Counted from the stretch's first letter, positions 1 through 8,571 are shown. The stretch: 33,879 nucleotides of DNA from Luteococcus sp052116585 (GCF_052116585.1 NZ_JBQKKT010000026.1:1-33879); one strand, 5' to 3'. The notes: generated by a model from the sequence alone, not told the origin. Program-made: numbers and translations.

Positions 1-1
1 C

Positions 2-88
2 GTCCTGTTCGCCATGCTCAAGAACCGGGAGCCCTACCGAGCACCCGCCCCGACGCCAGAACCCTCACCCATACCCCTCGCCGCTTGA
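2..88 (+). CDS. C-terminal end of an IS110-family transposase (partial, cut by window edge)
   Basis: Only the last 28 codons are inside the window, ending with TGA at 86-88. The visible peptide begins VLFAMLKNREPY and continues into a Pro/Ala-rich tail. A xLFAMLxxxxPY ending is typical of the C-terminus of IS110/IS116/IS902 (DEDD) transposases. No catalytic residue is visible, so the assignment rests on this short tail alone. The element lies directly upstream of the HTH gene at 141 and may have inserted close to that gene's true start. Confidence 0.5.
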   Translation, partial: VLFAMLKNREPYRAPAPTPEPSPIPLAA

Positions 89-140
89 CGAGCAACATAG
101 GGACACCCCCCAACCGGGTACCGCCCGGAATTTCTCCGAG

Positions 141-1001
141 GTGCTCGCACAATCCCTACGCCACAGCGGCCTGACACTCGACGAGGTGCAGCAGAAACTC
201 AGGGCCGCCGGAACCCCGGTGGCCGCCGCAAGCTTGAGCTACTGGCAGACCGGACGCAGCCTTCCCCGGCGAGCCAGCTCACTGCGCGCCGTGGACGAAT
301 TGGAGCGGCTGCTCAACCTGCCCGCCGGCCACCTCTCACAACTCCTGCCCCAACGCGCCGAGGACAACAAGCGCCCCTGGGACGTGATTTCCAAGCGCGA
401 TCTCCTCCACGACTGTCTGGAGCGGCTGGACCTCTCGGTGGCGCGCTGGCGAGGCGTGGTGAACCACGACCACGTCATCATCGGCCCGCAGCGCAATGAG
501 GTCTCCATCACGTCTACGCAGCTGGTGCACAGCAAGATCGACGGCATGCGTGCCTTCCCCGCCATCTACTTCCAGGACAGCCTGGATCCCGTCTCCCCCA
601 GCATCGTCGCGGTCACCAATTGCGTCGTGGTGGAGCAGATCCAGGTACCGGAGGAGCACCTGGTGGTCGCGCGGTTGGAACTGCCCCGAGCTCTGGAGCG
701 CGGCGAACCGTCGCTGCACGCATACCGGATCGAGTGCGCGCCCAGCACCGTTCCGAGCCACCGGTGGGAGCGCTCGCTGGCCGCCAAGCACGACCATCTG
801 GTCAACACCGTCGAATTCCTCGGCGATCCCCCGACGCAGGCGACGGGCTACTACAAGGGCAAGGCGGAGATCGCGGGTCTGCCCAATCCCGAAGACCACC
901 GCAATCTGGAGAGTGAGCCACTCAAGGTCAGCGGAGGCATCATCCAGCAGATTGCCCCGCAGGCCCTGAGCGGGGTGCACGGGGTCAGCTGGCAGTGGTG
1001 A
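141..1001 (+). CDS. XRE-like helix-turn-helix regulator, hypothetical C-terminus
   Basis: This 286-residue protein starts at GTG. Residues about 1-65 (SGLTLDEVQQKL, then LSYWQTGRSLP and a Leu-rich helix ending at LPAGHLSQLLP) look like the degenerate XRE-type HTH found in many actinobacterial proteins of about 300 residues. I recognise no family in the remaining 220 residues; they are mixed alpha/beta with no membrane segment. The frame is open upstream all the way to the window edge, and the residues before the GTG (NFSEV) continue the expected N-terminal helix. The native start may therefore lie upstream or have been removed by the IS110 insertion. The stop codon lies inside a 29-bp tandem repeat. 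DNA binding is inferred from the fold only. Confidence 0.55.
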   Translation: MLAQSLRHSGLTLDEVQQKLRAAGTPVAAASLSYWQTGRSLPRRASSLRAVDELERLLNLPAGHLSQLLPQRAEDNKRPWDVISKRDLLHDCLERLDLSVARWRGVVNHDHVIIGPQRNEVSITSTQLVHSKIDGMRAFPAIYFQDSLDPVSPSIVAVTNCVVVEQIQVPEEHLVVARLELPRALERGEPSLHAYRIECAPSTVPSHRWERSLAAKHDHLVNTVEFLGDPPTQATGYYKGKAEIAGLPNPEDHRNLESEPLKVSGGIIQQIAPQALSGVHGVSWQW

Positions 1002-1082
1002 TGGGCCGCCTCAACAGCTGGCAGTGGTGATGGGCCGCCTCAACAGCTGGCAGTGGTGATGGGCCGCCTCAACAGCTGGCAG
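986..1082 (+). repeat. 29-bp tandem repeat, 3.3 copies, spanning a stop codon
   Basis: Units run at 986-1014, 1015-1043 and 1044-1072, with a 10-bp partial unit at 1073-1082. Copies are identical by eye. The first unit encodes the end of the HTH protein (SWQW-stop), and the others lie in the gap before the convergent SH3 gene. Each unit begins with the palindrome CAGCTG. No clear stem-loop terminator is present. Confidence 0.9.
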
Positions 1083-1098
1083 GGCTGCCGGTGTTCGA

Positions 1099-2373
1099 TC
1101 AGCGAACGGTGACGTGCACGTGGTCGTAGTGGTTGGCCGTCGCCGAGCCACGGTCACTCATCGGACGCCAGCCCTCCCCTGCACGCTGGGTGGTCCAGAT
1201 CTGCTGCGAGTAGATCACCTCGGTGACTCCCAGACTGGACGCATTGGCACGAGCCCAGCGGGCCACCTGCCAACCCAGGTCCCCGGAGACCATCACGTCG
1301 AGCGCGCGGCCGCTGCCATGGGCATCGGCCGTTCCGCGGACTCCGCCGAAACTGGTGATGGACGGGAAGTTCGCGCACACGCCCCGATGGACGGCGATCG
1401 CATTGCTGGTCAGGCCGGCCTCGACGGCCGTCGACTTGCAGGCGGCGCCGCTCGTGCTGCGCTTCGGGGTGGAGCCCGACGCGCTGTCGCCGGAGCCGCC
1501 GGACCTGGCGCCGTCGGTACTTGCCGCGACGGGCGCCTTGGAGGTCAGGTAGTCGGAACGCACCCAGCCAGCGTCACCGTCGTACTTGACCTGGCGCCAC
1601 CCATCCTGACGGACACTCGTGACGCTGATCTTCTGCCCGTCGCGCAGCGTGCCCAGCTTGCGGGAATCGGCATCGGGCAGGGCGCGCACATTGACGACGG
1701 TGGTGGCATAGCGCGAACCGGTGACCTCCCCGAGCGGCGCAGCCTTGGACTTCGGTCGTTCGGAACGGGTCGCCACGGCCGCCTTGGCGGTTGGCCTGAT
1801 GCTGCGGGTGACCTTGACGGCCTTCGGAGTCGGCTTCGACGACGGGGTGCTGGTCCGGCTCGCGCGCGGCGTCGCACTCGCCGAACGGCTGGCACTGACC
1901 GAGGGGGTGGCCGGCGCGGTCACGGTGATCGAGGCCGTCGGCGTCGGGGAGGCGGACAGGACAGGTCGGGCACTGGAGCGGCTGATGGGCTGCTCGCGAT
2001 GCCCGGAGATCGCAGGTGTCGTCGCCTCGGCCACATCCTGGCTCTTCGCCGAGGGGATGAGGAAGGCCCCACCCACCGCGACGGCCAGCCCCGCCACCAG
2101 CGCCAGGGGTGCAAGGTAGCGCTTGGCGCTGCGCGGTTCCGTCTCGAACCCGGCGCCGTCGCCGGACAGCTCCGCCACGGTGTCGTCGACAACATCCGAG
2201 CCATCAAGACCCAAGCCTTCAAAACCGAAGGGCCCGTCGCCGGGAACGCTGGCCCGTGGCGTCCCGACCGAGCCCTGTGCCATCTCGGCATCCACGTACG
2301 TCGAGTCGTCGGCGGCGCGTTGGGGCGCGAAGTCCCGGATGGGGCGGTCAGGAGTCACGGCGGGCTTCCTCAC
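1099..2373 (-). CDS. Membrane-anchored SH3b cell-wall protein with M15-like C-terminal domain
   Basis: This 424-residue protein starts at GTG. It has a cytoplasmic N-terminus (1-85), one membrane segment (about 86-107), a Ser/Thr/Pro/Lys-rich linker (about 110-215), a bacterial SH3 domain (about 219-280, with VVNVRALPDADSRKLGTL and GWVRSDYL), a second low-complexity linker, and a C-terminal domain (about 309-424). The C-terminal domain carries a HGSGRALDVM motif and ends DHVHVTVR. This His-x6-Asp plus HVH layout resembles the actinobacterial ARB_07466-like domain related to M15 D,D-peptidases, so peptidoglycan binding or cleavage outside the membrane is the likely role. Catalysis is inferred. 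It lies downstream of the TetR gene on the same strand, but a separate promoter sits between them. Confidence 0.7.
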   Translation of the reverse strand: MRKPAVTPDRPIRDFAPQRAADDSTYVDAEMAQGSVGTPRASVPGDGPFGFEGLGLDGSDVVDDTVAELSGDGAGFETEPRSAKRYLAPLALVAGLAVAVGGAFLIPSAKSQDVAEATTPAISGHREQPISRSSARPVLSASPTPTASITVTAPATPSVSASRSASATPRASRTSTPSSKPTPKAVKVTRSIRPTAKAAVATRSERPKSKAAPLGEVTGSRYATTVVNVRALPDADSRKLGTLRDGQKISVTSVRQDGWRQVKYDGDAGWVRSDYLTSKAPVAASTDGARSGGSGDSASGSTPKRSTSGAACKSTAVEAGLTSNAIAVHRGVCANFPSITSFGGVRGTADAHGSGRALDVMVSGDLGWQVARWARANASSLGVTEVIYSQQIWTTQRAGEGWRPMSDRGSATANHYDHVHVTVR

Positions 2374-2395
2374 AAGTGGGCTGAAGGATTGCTCC

Positions 2396-2425
2396 AGCCT
2401 AGGCCAAAATCTGAGAAAAACTCAA
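2396..2425 (-). promoter_or_regulatory. Sigma70-type promoter of the SH3 protein gene
   Basis: Read on the minus strand there is a -35 box TTGAGT (2425-2420), an 18-bp spacer and a -10 box TAGGCT (2401-2396). Transcription would begin about 15 bases before the GTG at 2373. A short inverted repeat (CTGAGA at 2411-2416 and TCTCAG at 2431-2436) overlaps the -35 region and the TetR stop codon and could be an operator or an attenuating hairpin. Confidence 0.5.
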
Positions 2426-2432
2426 AACCATC

Positions 2433-3017
2433 TCAGGAAGCTGTGTGGATCGACTCCCAGGCGTCGATCACGGACTCGGCAACCGCCCGGTCTCGCGTGG
2501 CCAGGTAGGCGTCACGCACACCATCCGCCTGGACCAGCATCACTGCCGCCAAGGCCGTCGGATCGACCCCCTTGAGGGCTCCGGTCTGCTGCTGATGAGC
2601 CGTCACCTTGGCAGCCAGCACCTCCAGTCGCTCCTGGCGCCAGCGGGCCGGCACGTTCTCCTGCCCCTGGGTACGCAGGGCGTAGTCAGCGAGCTCAACG
2701 CGACTCAGGTGCGCCTGGGGGCGGGAGATGAGGTCCTCCAGGCAGCAGGTCAGGCCATTACGCACGACCTCCTGCACGGTCATGCCCTCCAGGGTGACCT
2801 GCTCGCAGTAGTCCAGCTCTGCCTCGCCCAGACGGCCCATGGCCTCGACCATGAGCGCCTGATGGGACTCGAAGGCGTAGTGGAAGCTGGCCAGCGGCAT
2901 CCCCGCCTCGGCCGCAATGGCACGCGTGGTTGCCGCCGCAACCCCAGCCCTGCCAATCACGGCCAGCGCCGCCTCGAGCAGCTTCTGGCGCCGATCCGCC
3001 AGACTCATCCTCGTCAT
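2433..3017 (-). CDS. TetR-family transcriptional regulator
   Basis: This 195-residue protein has a classic TetR HTH in residues 4-55 (RRQKLLEAALAVIGRAGVAA, then TTRAIAAEAGMPLASFHYAF). The ligand-binding C-terminal domain is alpha-helical and about 135 residues long, a usual size for the family. I chose the ATG at 3017 because GGAGG and GGGGGA precede it; a second in-frame ATG at 3008 is possible. It is divergent from the small membrane protein gene at 3180, with a 162-bp gap that could hold a shared operator. The ligand and targets are unknown. Confidence 0.85.
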   Translation of the reverse strand: MTRMSLADRRQKLLEAALAVIGRAGVAAATTRAIAAEAGMPLASFHYAFESHQALMVEAMGRLGEAELDYCEQVTLEGMTVQEVVRNGLTCCLEDLISRPQAHLSRVELADYALRTQGQENVPARWRQERLEVLAAKVTAHQQQTGALKGVDPTALAAVMLVQADGVRDAYLATRDRAVAESVIDAWESIHTAS

Positions 3018-3179
3018 TCCCCCGAAACCTCCAGTTGTCCCCACCAACCCGACGATCTTCCCGGACATCACCCGTGGTCCTCCACGGCCATCCGTCCAGT
3101 TTTTCGATCCGCCCAAGTGTTGCACCACGGCGCGTACTGCACCGCCACCCCCGGGGCGATATCTAGGGTGAATACCAAC

Positions 3180-3530
3180 ATGACCGAAGGACCACCCGAG
3201 ACATACCCTGCCACCTTTCTCGATTCCAAGCACCATTGGATTTCCTGCTGTCCACAGGGCGGGCGACGATGGGTCGCGGCGATTCTTCTGGCAGTCACGC
3301 TCCCGGTCACCCCGGCGGCCCACGCCAGCGACCCCACACCCGCTCCACACACCGGGGTGACGCCCTCCGGGCCGGGCGCCGACGCCAAGATGCGCAACCA
3401 GGAGCCGCTGCCCCGCAACCTCCGGTACGCCATGGCCGCTCTGGCCGGCCTCGGGGTGATGGCCTCCTTCGGCGCCGCGAGCGTCAGCCTGCGCCCCCGG
3501 GAGGAGACACATGACCGCTTCATCGAATGA
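3180..3530 (+). CDS. Small membrane or secreted protein of unknown function
   Basis: This 116-residue protein has a hydrophobic stretch near residues 30-50 (WVAAILLAVTLPVTPAAHA) that looks like a late signal peptide ending AHA. A second membrane segment (about 81-103) is followed by a short charged tail. The ATG at 3180 has AGGGTG nine bases upstream; an in-frame GTG at 3168 is less likely. It overlaps the next open frame (ATG at 3527) but ends well before that gene's preferred start at 3578. No family is recognised. The divergent TetR gene may regulate it. Confidence 0.55.
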   Translation: MTEGPPETYPATFLDSKHHWISCCPQGGRRWVAAILLAVTLPVTPAAHASDPTPAPHTGVTPSGPGADAKMRNQEPLPRNLRYAMAALAGLGVMASFGAASVSLRPREETHDRFIE

Positions 3531-3564
3531 AAGGCCGCTTCCCGGCTTTCCTCGAGCCCGCTTG

Positions 3565-3570
3565 TAGGGT
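3565..3570 (+). promoter_or_regulatory. -10 box (TAGGGT) of a probably leaderless gene
   Basis: TAGGGT ends exactly 7 bases before the ATG at 3578, which would put the transcription start at or next to the start codon. The same geometry recurs at 5944, 14470, 16768 and 33106. No convincing -35 is seen. Confidence 0.45.
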
Positions 3571-3577
3571 TGGCGGC

Positions 3578-4447
3578 ATGGCCAGTTCGTCCAGGAAGAG
3601 CTCCCCCTCCCCCAACGCCAAGCCCAAGGGCGGCGGCGCGGATCCGCTGGCCCCCGGCAAGGGATGGAAGCAGGGCGGAGGCGACGAGGGGAAGCCCAGC
3701 TCCGCCACCCGACTCCCCTGGGTGCTCGTGGCCATGCTCACGGCGCTCAGCATCGCGCTTGGCGCCCTCCTGATGGCCCAGAAGTCCGAGCTCGACCGGC
3801 TCCGCAGCACTGCGACCGCGGCGACGCCGGCCGCTCCGACGGCGCCCGCTGCCACTCCGCAGACCCAGCCATCACAGAATCCGGCCGCCATCGCCGCCAT
3901 GAAGAAACTGCCCCGGCGTGACCCGAAGGACATCACGGCACAGGGGTCCGTGGATGCCCCGGTCGTGATGATCGAGTGGTCCGACTATCGCTGCCCCTTC
4001 TGCTCGGTGTGGAGCCGACAGACACTGCCCCAGCTGCAGCCCTACATCGACTCCGGCAGCCTGCGCATCGAACACCGCGATCTGGTGCTCTTCGGCGAGG
4101 AGTCCATGAATGCCGCCCTGGCCGGGCGTGCCGCTGGCGAACAGGGCAAGTTCTGGGAGTTCTCCAAGGCCCTGCACGCCGTGGCCCCGACCAGTGGTCA
4201 TCCCACCATCAAGGAGGCCGACCTGCAGCGCTTCGCGCAGCAGGCTGGCGTCAAGGACATGGCGAAGTTCGCCAAGGACAGCGCCAGTCCTGCCACTCGT
4301 GCGGCCGTGGAGAAGGACATCCAGGAGGCGCGCAGCCTGGGCCTGAGCGGCACGCCCTTCTTCGTGATCAACACCACGCCACTGTCTGGTGCGCAGCCAG
4401 TGGAGGTCTTCACCCAGGTGATCGAACAGAACGGCGGCAAGAAGTAG
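3578..4447 (+). CDS. Membrane-anchored DsbA-like thiol-disulfide oxidoreductase
   Basis: This 289-residue protein has a Ser/Pro/Lys/Gly-rich cytoplasmic N-terminus (1-45), one membrane helix (about 47-66), an Ala/Thr/Pro linker and a DsbA-type thioredoxin domain (about 115-289). The domain holds the redox motif CPFC (139-142) and the cis-proline loop SGTPFF. It should catalyse disulfide formation or exchange in secreted proteins. I prefer the ATG at 3578 to the upstream ATG at 3527 because the membrane topology is unaffected and a -10 box sits 7 bases before it. It faces the convergent aldolase-fold/ccdA operon, whose CcdA could supply electrons. That link is inferred. Confidence 0.85.
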   Translation: MASSSRKSSPSPNAKPKGGGADPLAPGKGWKQGGGDEGKPSSATRLPWVLVAMLTALSIALGALLMAQKSELDRLRSTATAATPAAPTAPAATPQTQPSQNPAAIAAMKKLPRRDPKDITAQGSVDAPVVMIEWSDYRCPFCSVWSRQTLPQLQPYIDSGSLRIEHRDLVLFGEESMNAALAGRAAGEQGKFWEFSKALHAVAPTSGHPTIKEADLQRFAQQAGVKDMAKFAKDSASPATRAAVEKDIQEARSLGLSGTPFFVINTTPLSGAQPVEVFTQVIEQNGGKK

Positions 4448-4474
4448 GCCGTCACCCCACCACCGCCACGAGGG

Positions 4475-5104
4475 TCACTCGTCGACGGCGGACCGGAAGG
4501 TCTGGCAGCGTTCGCGCAGGCTGGACAGCGACCCGCCGCTGAAGGCGTCACCCACCAGGGCCTCGTCGAGCCAGACGGCCGTCGCACCGGCCTCTGCCCA
4601 CCGACGCGCCGAGTAGGCCCCCAGCCCGCCTCGGGCATTGAGCGTCACGCCGGGGGCCAGCTGCACGAGTGCCTCTGGGTAGCCGGAACCCATCACCTCG
4701 GCGGGAACCACCAGGACCGCGGAGACGCCCAGGGTCCACGCCACCCGAACCTCCGTCGGGGTGAGGGCAGCAGCCAGCACGGCGACGCCCAGCTCCCGCG
4801 CCCGCGTCACCAGCGCAGCGTCGGGACCGCACAGGGCGACGAACTGCGCGCCAGCCCCGGCAGCCGCCTCCAACTGTTCCACCGAGTCCACGTCGTGCAC
4901 ACCGAGCACGGCGCGCGGGCCGAAGATCCCGGTCAGCTTGGAGACCTGCTCCACCTGGGCGGCCGGAAGGCTCACCGCGGGCAGGCCCTCCTGCACCATC
5001 ACCTCGACCGCCGCCACCAGGGAGGGCATGGCACGGTCTGGCAGGGTCGCCACCAGCCGCGCGTCGAGCAGGGCCTGGGGCAGCGCAAGCGCATCACTCG
5101 TCAT
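4475..5104 (-). CDS. KDPG-aldolase-fold protein lacking the catalytic residues
   Basis: This 209-residue protein resembles Eda (2-keto-3-deoxy-6-phosphogluconate aldolase). It has the repeated beta/alpha pattern, the GAGAQFVA strand and the conserved VVPAEV strand that follows the Schiff-base lysine in Eda. Here that lysine is replaced (LVVPAE at 131-136 instead of KFFPAE), and the general acid/base Glu region reads AVSLPA (43-48), with Ser where Glu is expected. It is therefore probably not an aldolase and may bind a ligand instead. Its ATG lies inside the end of ccdA (11-base overlap), so translation is coupled. The family assignment comes from fold motifs and is moderately sure. Confidence 0.6.
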   Translation of the reverse strand: MTSDALALPQALLDARLVATLPDRAMPSLVAAVEVMVQEGLPAVSLPAAQVEQVSKLTGIFGPRAVLGVHDVDSVEQLEAAAGAGAQFVALCGPDAALVTRARELGVAVLAAALTPTEVRVAWTLGVSAVLVVPAEVMGSGYPEALVQLAPGVTLNARGGLGAYSARRWAEAGATAVWLDEALVGDAFSGGSLSSLRERCQTFRSAVDE

Positions 5105-5936
5105 GGCTGCCATCTTGCCGCACGCCCTGCCTGTCCCGCTCCGCGAGCCACAGCCAGGCGAGCAGGCCGGACAGCGCCACCAGCAGGAGCACGATGGGCA
5201 GGTCTCCCATCGAACGTCCCCAGCGCGACAGGGTGTTCTCCAGGTTGTACTGCTGGGTGGCGTCCAGCAGGCCACCCGCCTGACCCCCCGTGACCAGCAG
5301 GAAGAGCCCGAGCGCGACGAAGATGAGCCCGCTGAGGAGTTGGCTGAGCGTGGTGTTCACCGGGCCCAGTCGCACGGGCCGGGGCTTCAGCCACTGCTTC
5401 TCTCCCAGCCGGAATCGTTCCCAGAGCAGACTGATCACCATCAGGGGCAGCGCCATGCCCAGCGCGTAGACGGACATCAGCATGGCCGCGAGCACGGGGC
5501 TTCCTCCCATGGCCGCCAAGGTCAGGACCGAGCCCAGGATCGGCCCGGTGCAACCGCTGGCCAGGCCGTAGCTGGCCCCCAGCGCGACGATGGCCAGCGG
5601 GGCCGCCGGATTGGCACGGGCTCGGGAGGGCAGCCCGGGCACCGGCAGACTCCATCCGCTGGCGGTCACGAGCCCCAGCACCACCAGCAGGACGGCGCCC
5701 CAGCGCAGCATCGTCGCGGTGTCACTGATCAGCGCCTGTCCCAACGAGCCGGCCGCCAGCCCCAGGGGCACCATCGTGAGCAGCAACCCGATCAGGAAGA
5801 GCACCAGACGACCCACCATGGTTCCGGTGCGGCTGAAGGCGAAGGCGAAGAAGCTGGGCAGCAGCATGGCCGCGCAGGGACTGAAGAGTGCTGCCACCCC
5901 TCCCAGGAAGGCTACGGCGAAGCTGGTCTGGCCCAT
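5094..5936 (-). CDS. ccdA: CcdA/DsbD-like thiol-disulfide transmembrane transporter
   Basis: This 280-residue integral membrane protein has six or more hydrophobic segments. It carries the two conserved CcdA cysteines in their usual contexts: SPCAAMLLPS in the first helix and SGCTGPILGS in the fourth. CcdA-type proteins carry reducing equivalents from cytoplasmic thioredoxin across the membrane to extracytoplasmic thiol proteins and cytochrome c maturation factors. No cytochrome c genes are nearby, so the partner may be the DsbA-like protein encoded at 3578. The ATG at 5936 is preceded by a TAGCCT -10 box 7 bases away. It is divergent from the helicase gene with 45 bp between. Confidence 0.85.
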   Translation of the reverse strand: MGQTSFAVAFLGGVAALFSPCAAMLLPSFFAFAFSRTGTMVGRLVLFLIGLLLTMVPLGLAAGSLGQALISDTATMLRWGAVLLVVLGLVTASGWSLPVPGLPSRARANPAAPLAIVALGASYGLASGCTGPILGSVLTLAAMGGSPVLAAMLMSVYALGMALPLMVISLLWERFRLGEKQWLKPRPVRLGPVNTTLSQLLSGLIFVALGLFLLVTGGQAGGLLDATQQYNLENTLSRWGRSMGDLPIVLLLVALSGLLAWLWLAERDRQGVRQDGSHDE

Positions 5937-5943
5937 GTCCCCG

Positions 5944-5949
5944 AGGCTA
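5944..5949 (-). promoter_or_regulatory. -10 box (TAGCCT) upstream of ccdA
   Basis: On the minus strand TAGCCT is followed by 7 bases (CGGGGAC) and then the ATG of ccdA. The geometry predicts a leaderless transcript; the GGGGA in the spacer could alternatively act as a weak ribosome binding site. Confidence 0.4.
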
Positions 5950-5981
5950 TCCGCCCACCGACATGACACGATGGGACCAAC

Positions 5982-8537
5982 ATGCGCCTCATCGACCAAC
6001 TCCCCGCCCTGGGGGCCAATCCGGGCCCCGACGCCATCCACGCCGCCTTCATCGAATGGGCCTCGAGCAATGGCATCACGCTGTACCCGCACCAGGAGGA
6101 GGCGATCCTGGAGATCCTGAGCGGGAACAACGCGATCGTGATGACCCCCACCGGGTCGGGCAAGAGCCTGATCGCCATCGCCGCCCACTTCGCGGCACTG
6201 GCCACCCATGGCGTCAGCTTCTACACGGCGCCGATCAAGGCGCTGGTCAGCGAGAAGTTCTTCGCCCTGTGTGATGTCTTCGGCGCCACCAATGTGGGCA
6301 TGGTGACCGGAGACGCCTCGGTCAACGCCGATGCGCCGATCATCTGCTGCACCGCGGAGATCCTGGCCAACATCGCCCTGCGCGAGGGCCGTACCGCCGA
6401 CGTCTCCCAGGTGGTGATGGACGAGTACCACTTCGTCGCCGATCCGGACCGTGGCTGGGCCTGGCAGGTGGGCGTGACCGAGCTGCCGCAGGCGCAGCAG
6501 ATCCTGATGAGCGCAACGCTCGGCGACGTCAGCCAGCTGCGCCAGGACCTCACCCGCCGCTCGGGCCGCGAGACCGCCGTGATCGCCGACGCCCAGCGCC
6601 CCGTTCCGTTGGTCTACCGGTGGGCCCTCACCTCCGTCCACGAGACCGTCGAGGAGATCGTCAGCACCGGCCAGGCGCCCGTCTACATCGTCCACTCGAC
6701 CCAGGCCGCCGCCCTGGAGCGGGCCCAGGCGTTGCTCAGCGCGAAGCTGGTCAGCACCGAGGAGAGGCACCAGATCGTCGAGGCGATCGGACACTTCCAC
6801 TTTGCCGGCGGCTTCGGCAAGACCCTGGCCAAGCTGGTGAAGTCCGGCATCGGCGTGCACCACGCCGGCATGCTGCCCCGTTACCGCCGCCTGGTGGAGA
6901 CCTTGGCGCAGCAAGGACTTCTCAAGGTGATCTGCGGGACCGACACCTTGGGCGTCGGCATCAACGTGCCGATCCGCACCGTGCTGTTCACCGCCCTGAG
7001 CAAGTTCGACGGGCGACGGATGCGCATCCTGCGCTCCCGGGAATTCCACCAGATCGCGGGCCGGGCCGGCCGGGCGGGTTTCGACACCATCGGCTACGTG
7101 GTGGCCCAGGCCCCCGAGCACGTCATCGAAAACGAGAAGGCCCTTGCGAAGGCCGGTGACGACCCGAAGAAGCGTCGCAAGGTGCAGCGCAAGAAGGCCC
7201 CCGAGGGCTTCGTGAACTACACCGAGGAGAGCTTCCAGAAGCTGATCGACTCCGTTCCGGAGACCCTGCACGCCCGCATGAAGATCACCAATGCGATGCT
7301 GCTCAACCTGCTGGAACGCGATGAGGACACCGCGCAGGCCGTGGTGCACCTGATCGACGAGTCGGTGCCGGACGAGGCCACGCGTCGTCGCCTCAAGCGG
7401 CGAGCCGTGGCGCTGGCCCGCTCACTACTGCAGGCGGGCGTCGTCACCCGGCTCGACCCACCCGACCCGTCGGGACGCCGCTATGAGCTCGCCGTGGACC
7501 TGCAGGACAACTTCGCCCTCAACCAGCCGCTGAGCGCCTTCGCCATGGCGGCCTTCGAACTGCTCGACGCCGAGGACCCTGACTATGCGCTCGATCTGGT
7601 GAGCATCATCGAGGCCACCCTTGAGGACCCGATGTTCATCCTCATCCAGCAGCAGTACAGGGCCCGGGGCGAGGCCGTCGCGGAGATGAAGGCCGACGGC
7701 TACGACTACGAGGAGCGAATGGAGGCGCTGGAGGACGTCGAGTGGCCCAAACCGCTGGCCGAACTCCTGGACCACGCCTACGAGACCTACCGCCCCAGTC
7801 ACCCGTGGATCGCGGAGAATGCGCTCAGCCCCAAGAGCATCGTGCGCGACATGTTCGAGCGCGCCATGACCTTTGGCGAATATGTGGCCTACTACAAGGT
7901 GGAACGCAGCGAGGGACTGCTGCTTCGCTATCTCTCCGATGCCTACCGGGCCCTGCGCCAGAGCGTGCCGGAGCGCTTCGTCACGGAGGAGCTGACCGAC
8001 CTGGTGGAGTGGTTGGGCGAGGTCATCCGCCTCACCGACTCCTCGCTGCTCGACGAGTGGGAGGCGCTCACCGATCCCGACGCCGATCCGGAGGACCGCC
8101 TCAAGGCCCTCACCCACCCGGCGGAGAAGCGCCACCCGGTCACGGGCAACCAGCGCGCCTTCACCGTCCTGGTGCGCAATGCCCTGTGGCGTCACGTGGA
8201 GCTGATGGCCGACGACAAGGTGGACGAGCTGGCGGAGCTGGACGCCCGAGACCCGGATGTCGTGATGGACGCCGACGCCTGGGATGAGGCTCTGGGCGCC
8301 TACTGGGACGAGCACGACGACATGGGGATCGACGCGGACGCCCGCGGCCCCAAGATGCTGCGGATCGAGAAGTTCGGCGGCAAGGGCGACGAGCCACGCA
8401 CCTGGCGAGTGGCGCAGATCATCGATGACCCGGACCGCAACCATGACTGGCAGCTGCAGGCCTCCATCAACCTGGACGCGTGTGACGAGGCGGGCGAACT
8501 GGTGCTGCACGTACTCGGTTTCAGCCGGGTGGACTGA
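5982..8537 (+). CDS. DEAD/DEAH-box (Ski2-like) helicase with DUF3516 C-terminus
   Basis: This 851-residue superfamily 2 helicase has the Q-like motif YPHQEEAI (35-42), Walker A TPTGSGKS (55-62), motif II DEYH (147-150), motif III SAT (177-179), the Ski2/Mtr4-type HHAGMLPRYR sequence, motif V GTDTLGVGINVP and motif VI QIAGRAGRAG. A basic insertion (KKRRKVQRKK) follows the RecA2 domain. The long C-terminal half (about 420-851), with GEYVAYYKVERSEGLLLRYL, is the DUF3516 region usual in actinobacterial homologues. RNA or DNA unwinding is expected and the substrate is unknown. Start and length match the family, and nothing looks broken. Confidence 0.9.
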   Translation: MRLIDQLPALGANPGPDAIHAAFIEWASSNGITLYPHQEEAILEILSGNNAIVMTPTGSGKSLIAIAAHFAALATHGVSFYTAPIKALVSEKFFALCDVFGATNVGMVTGDASVNADAPIICCTAEILANIALREGRTADVSQVVMDEYHFVADPDRGWAWQVGVTELPQAQQILMSATLGDVSQLRQDLTRRSGRETAVIADAQRPVPLVYRWALTSVHETVEEIVSTGQAPVYIVHSTQAAALERAQALLSAKLVSTEERHQIVEAIGHFHFAGGFGKTLAKLVKSGIGVHHAGMLPRYRRLVETLAQQGLLKVICGTDTLGVGINVPIRTVLFTALSKFDGRRMRILRSREFHQIAGRAGRAGFDTIGYVVAQAPEHVIENEKALAKAGDDPKKRRKVQRKKAPEGFVNYTEESFQKLIDSVPETLHARMKITNAMLLNLLERDEDTAQAVVHLIDESVPDEATRRRLKRRAVALARSLLQAGVVTRLDPPDPSGRRYELAVDLQDNFALNQPLSAFAMAAFELLDAEDPDYALDLVSIIEATLEDPMFILIQQQYRARGEAVAEMKADGYDYEERMEALEDVEWPKPLAELLDHAYETYRPSHPWIAENALSPKSIVRDMFERAMTFGEYVAYYKVERSEGLLLRYLSDAYRALRQSVPERFVTEELTDLVEWLGEVIRLTDSSLLDEWEALTDPDADPEDRLKALTHPAEKRHPVTGNQRAFTVLVRNALWRHVELMADDKVDELAELDARDPDVVMDADAWDEALGAYWDEHDDMGIDADARGPKMLRIEKFGGKGDEPRTWRVAQIIDDPDRNHDWQLQASINLDACDEAGELVLHVLGFSRVD

Positions 8538-8571
8538 TCTGGCCCGATTCGACGTCCGCGTGGCGAATTGC

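Noticed and set aside
2109..2575. Plus-strand ORFs opposite the SH3 and TetR genes
   Set aside because: They are mirror frames of well-supported minus-strand genes and show Arg/Pro/Ser-rich, domain-free sequence.
5937..7349. Long minus-strand extension of ccdA across the helicase
   Set aside because: The extension is antisense to a helicase with all motifs. The true ccdA start is the ATG at 5936.
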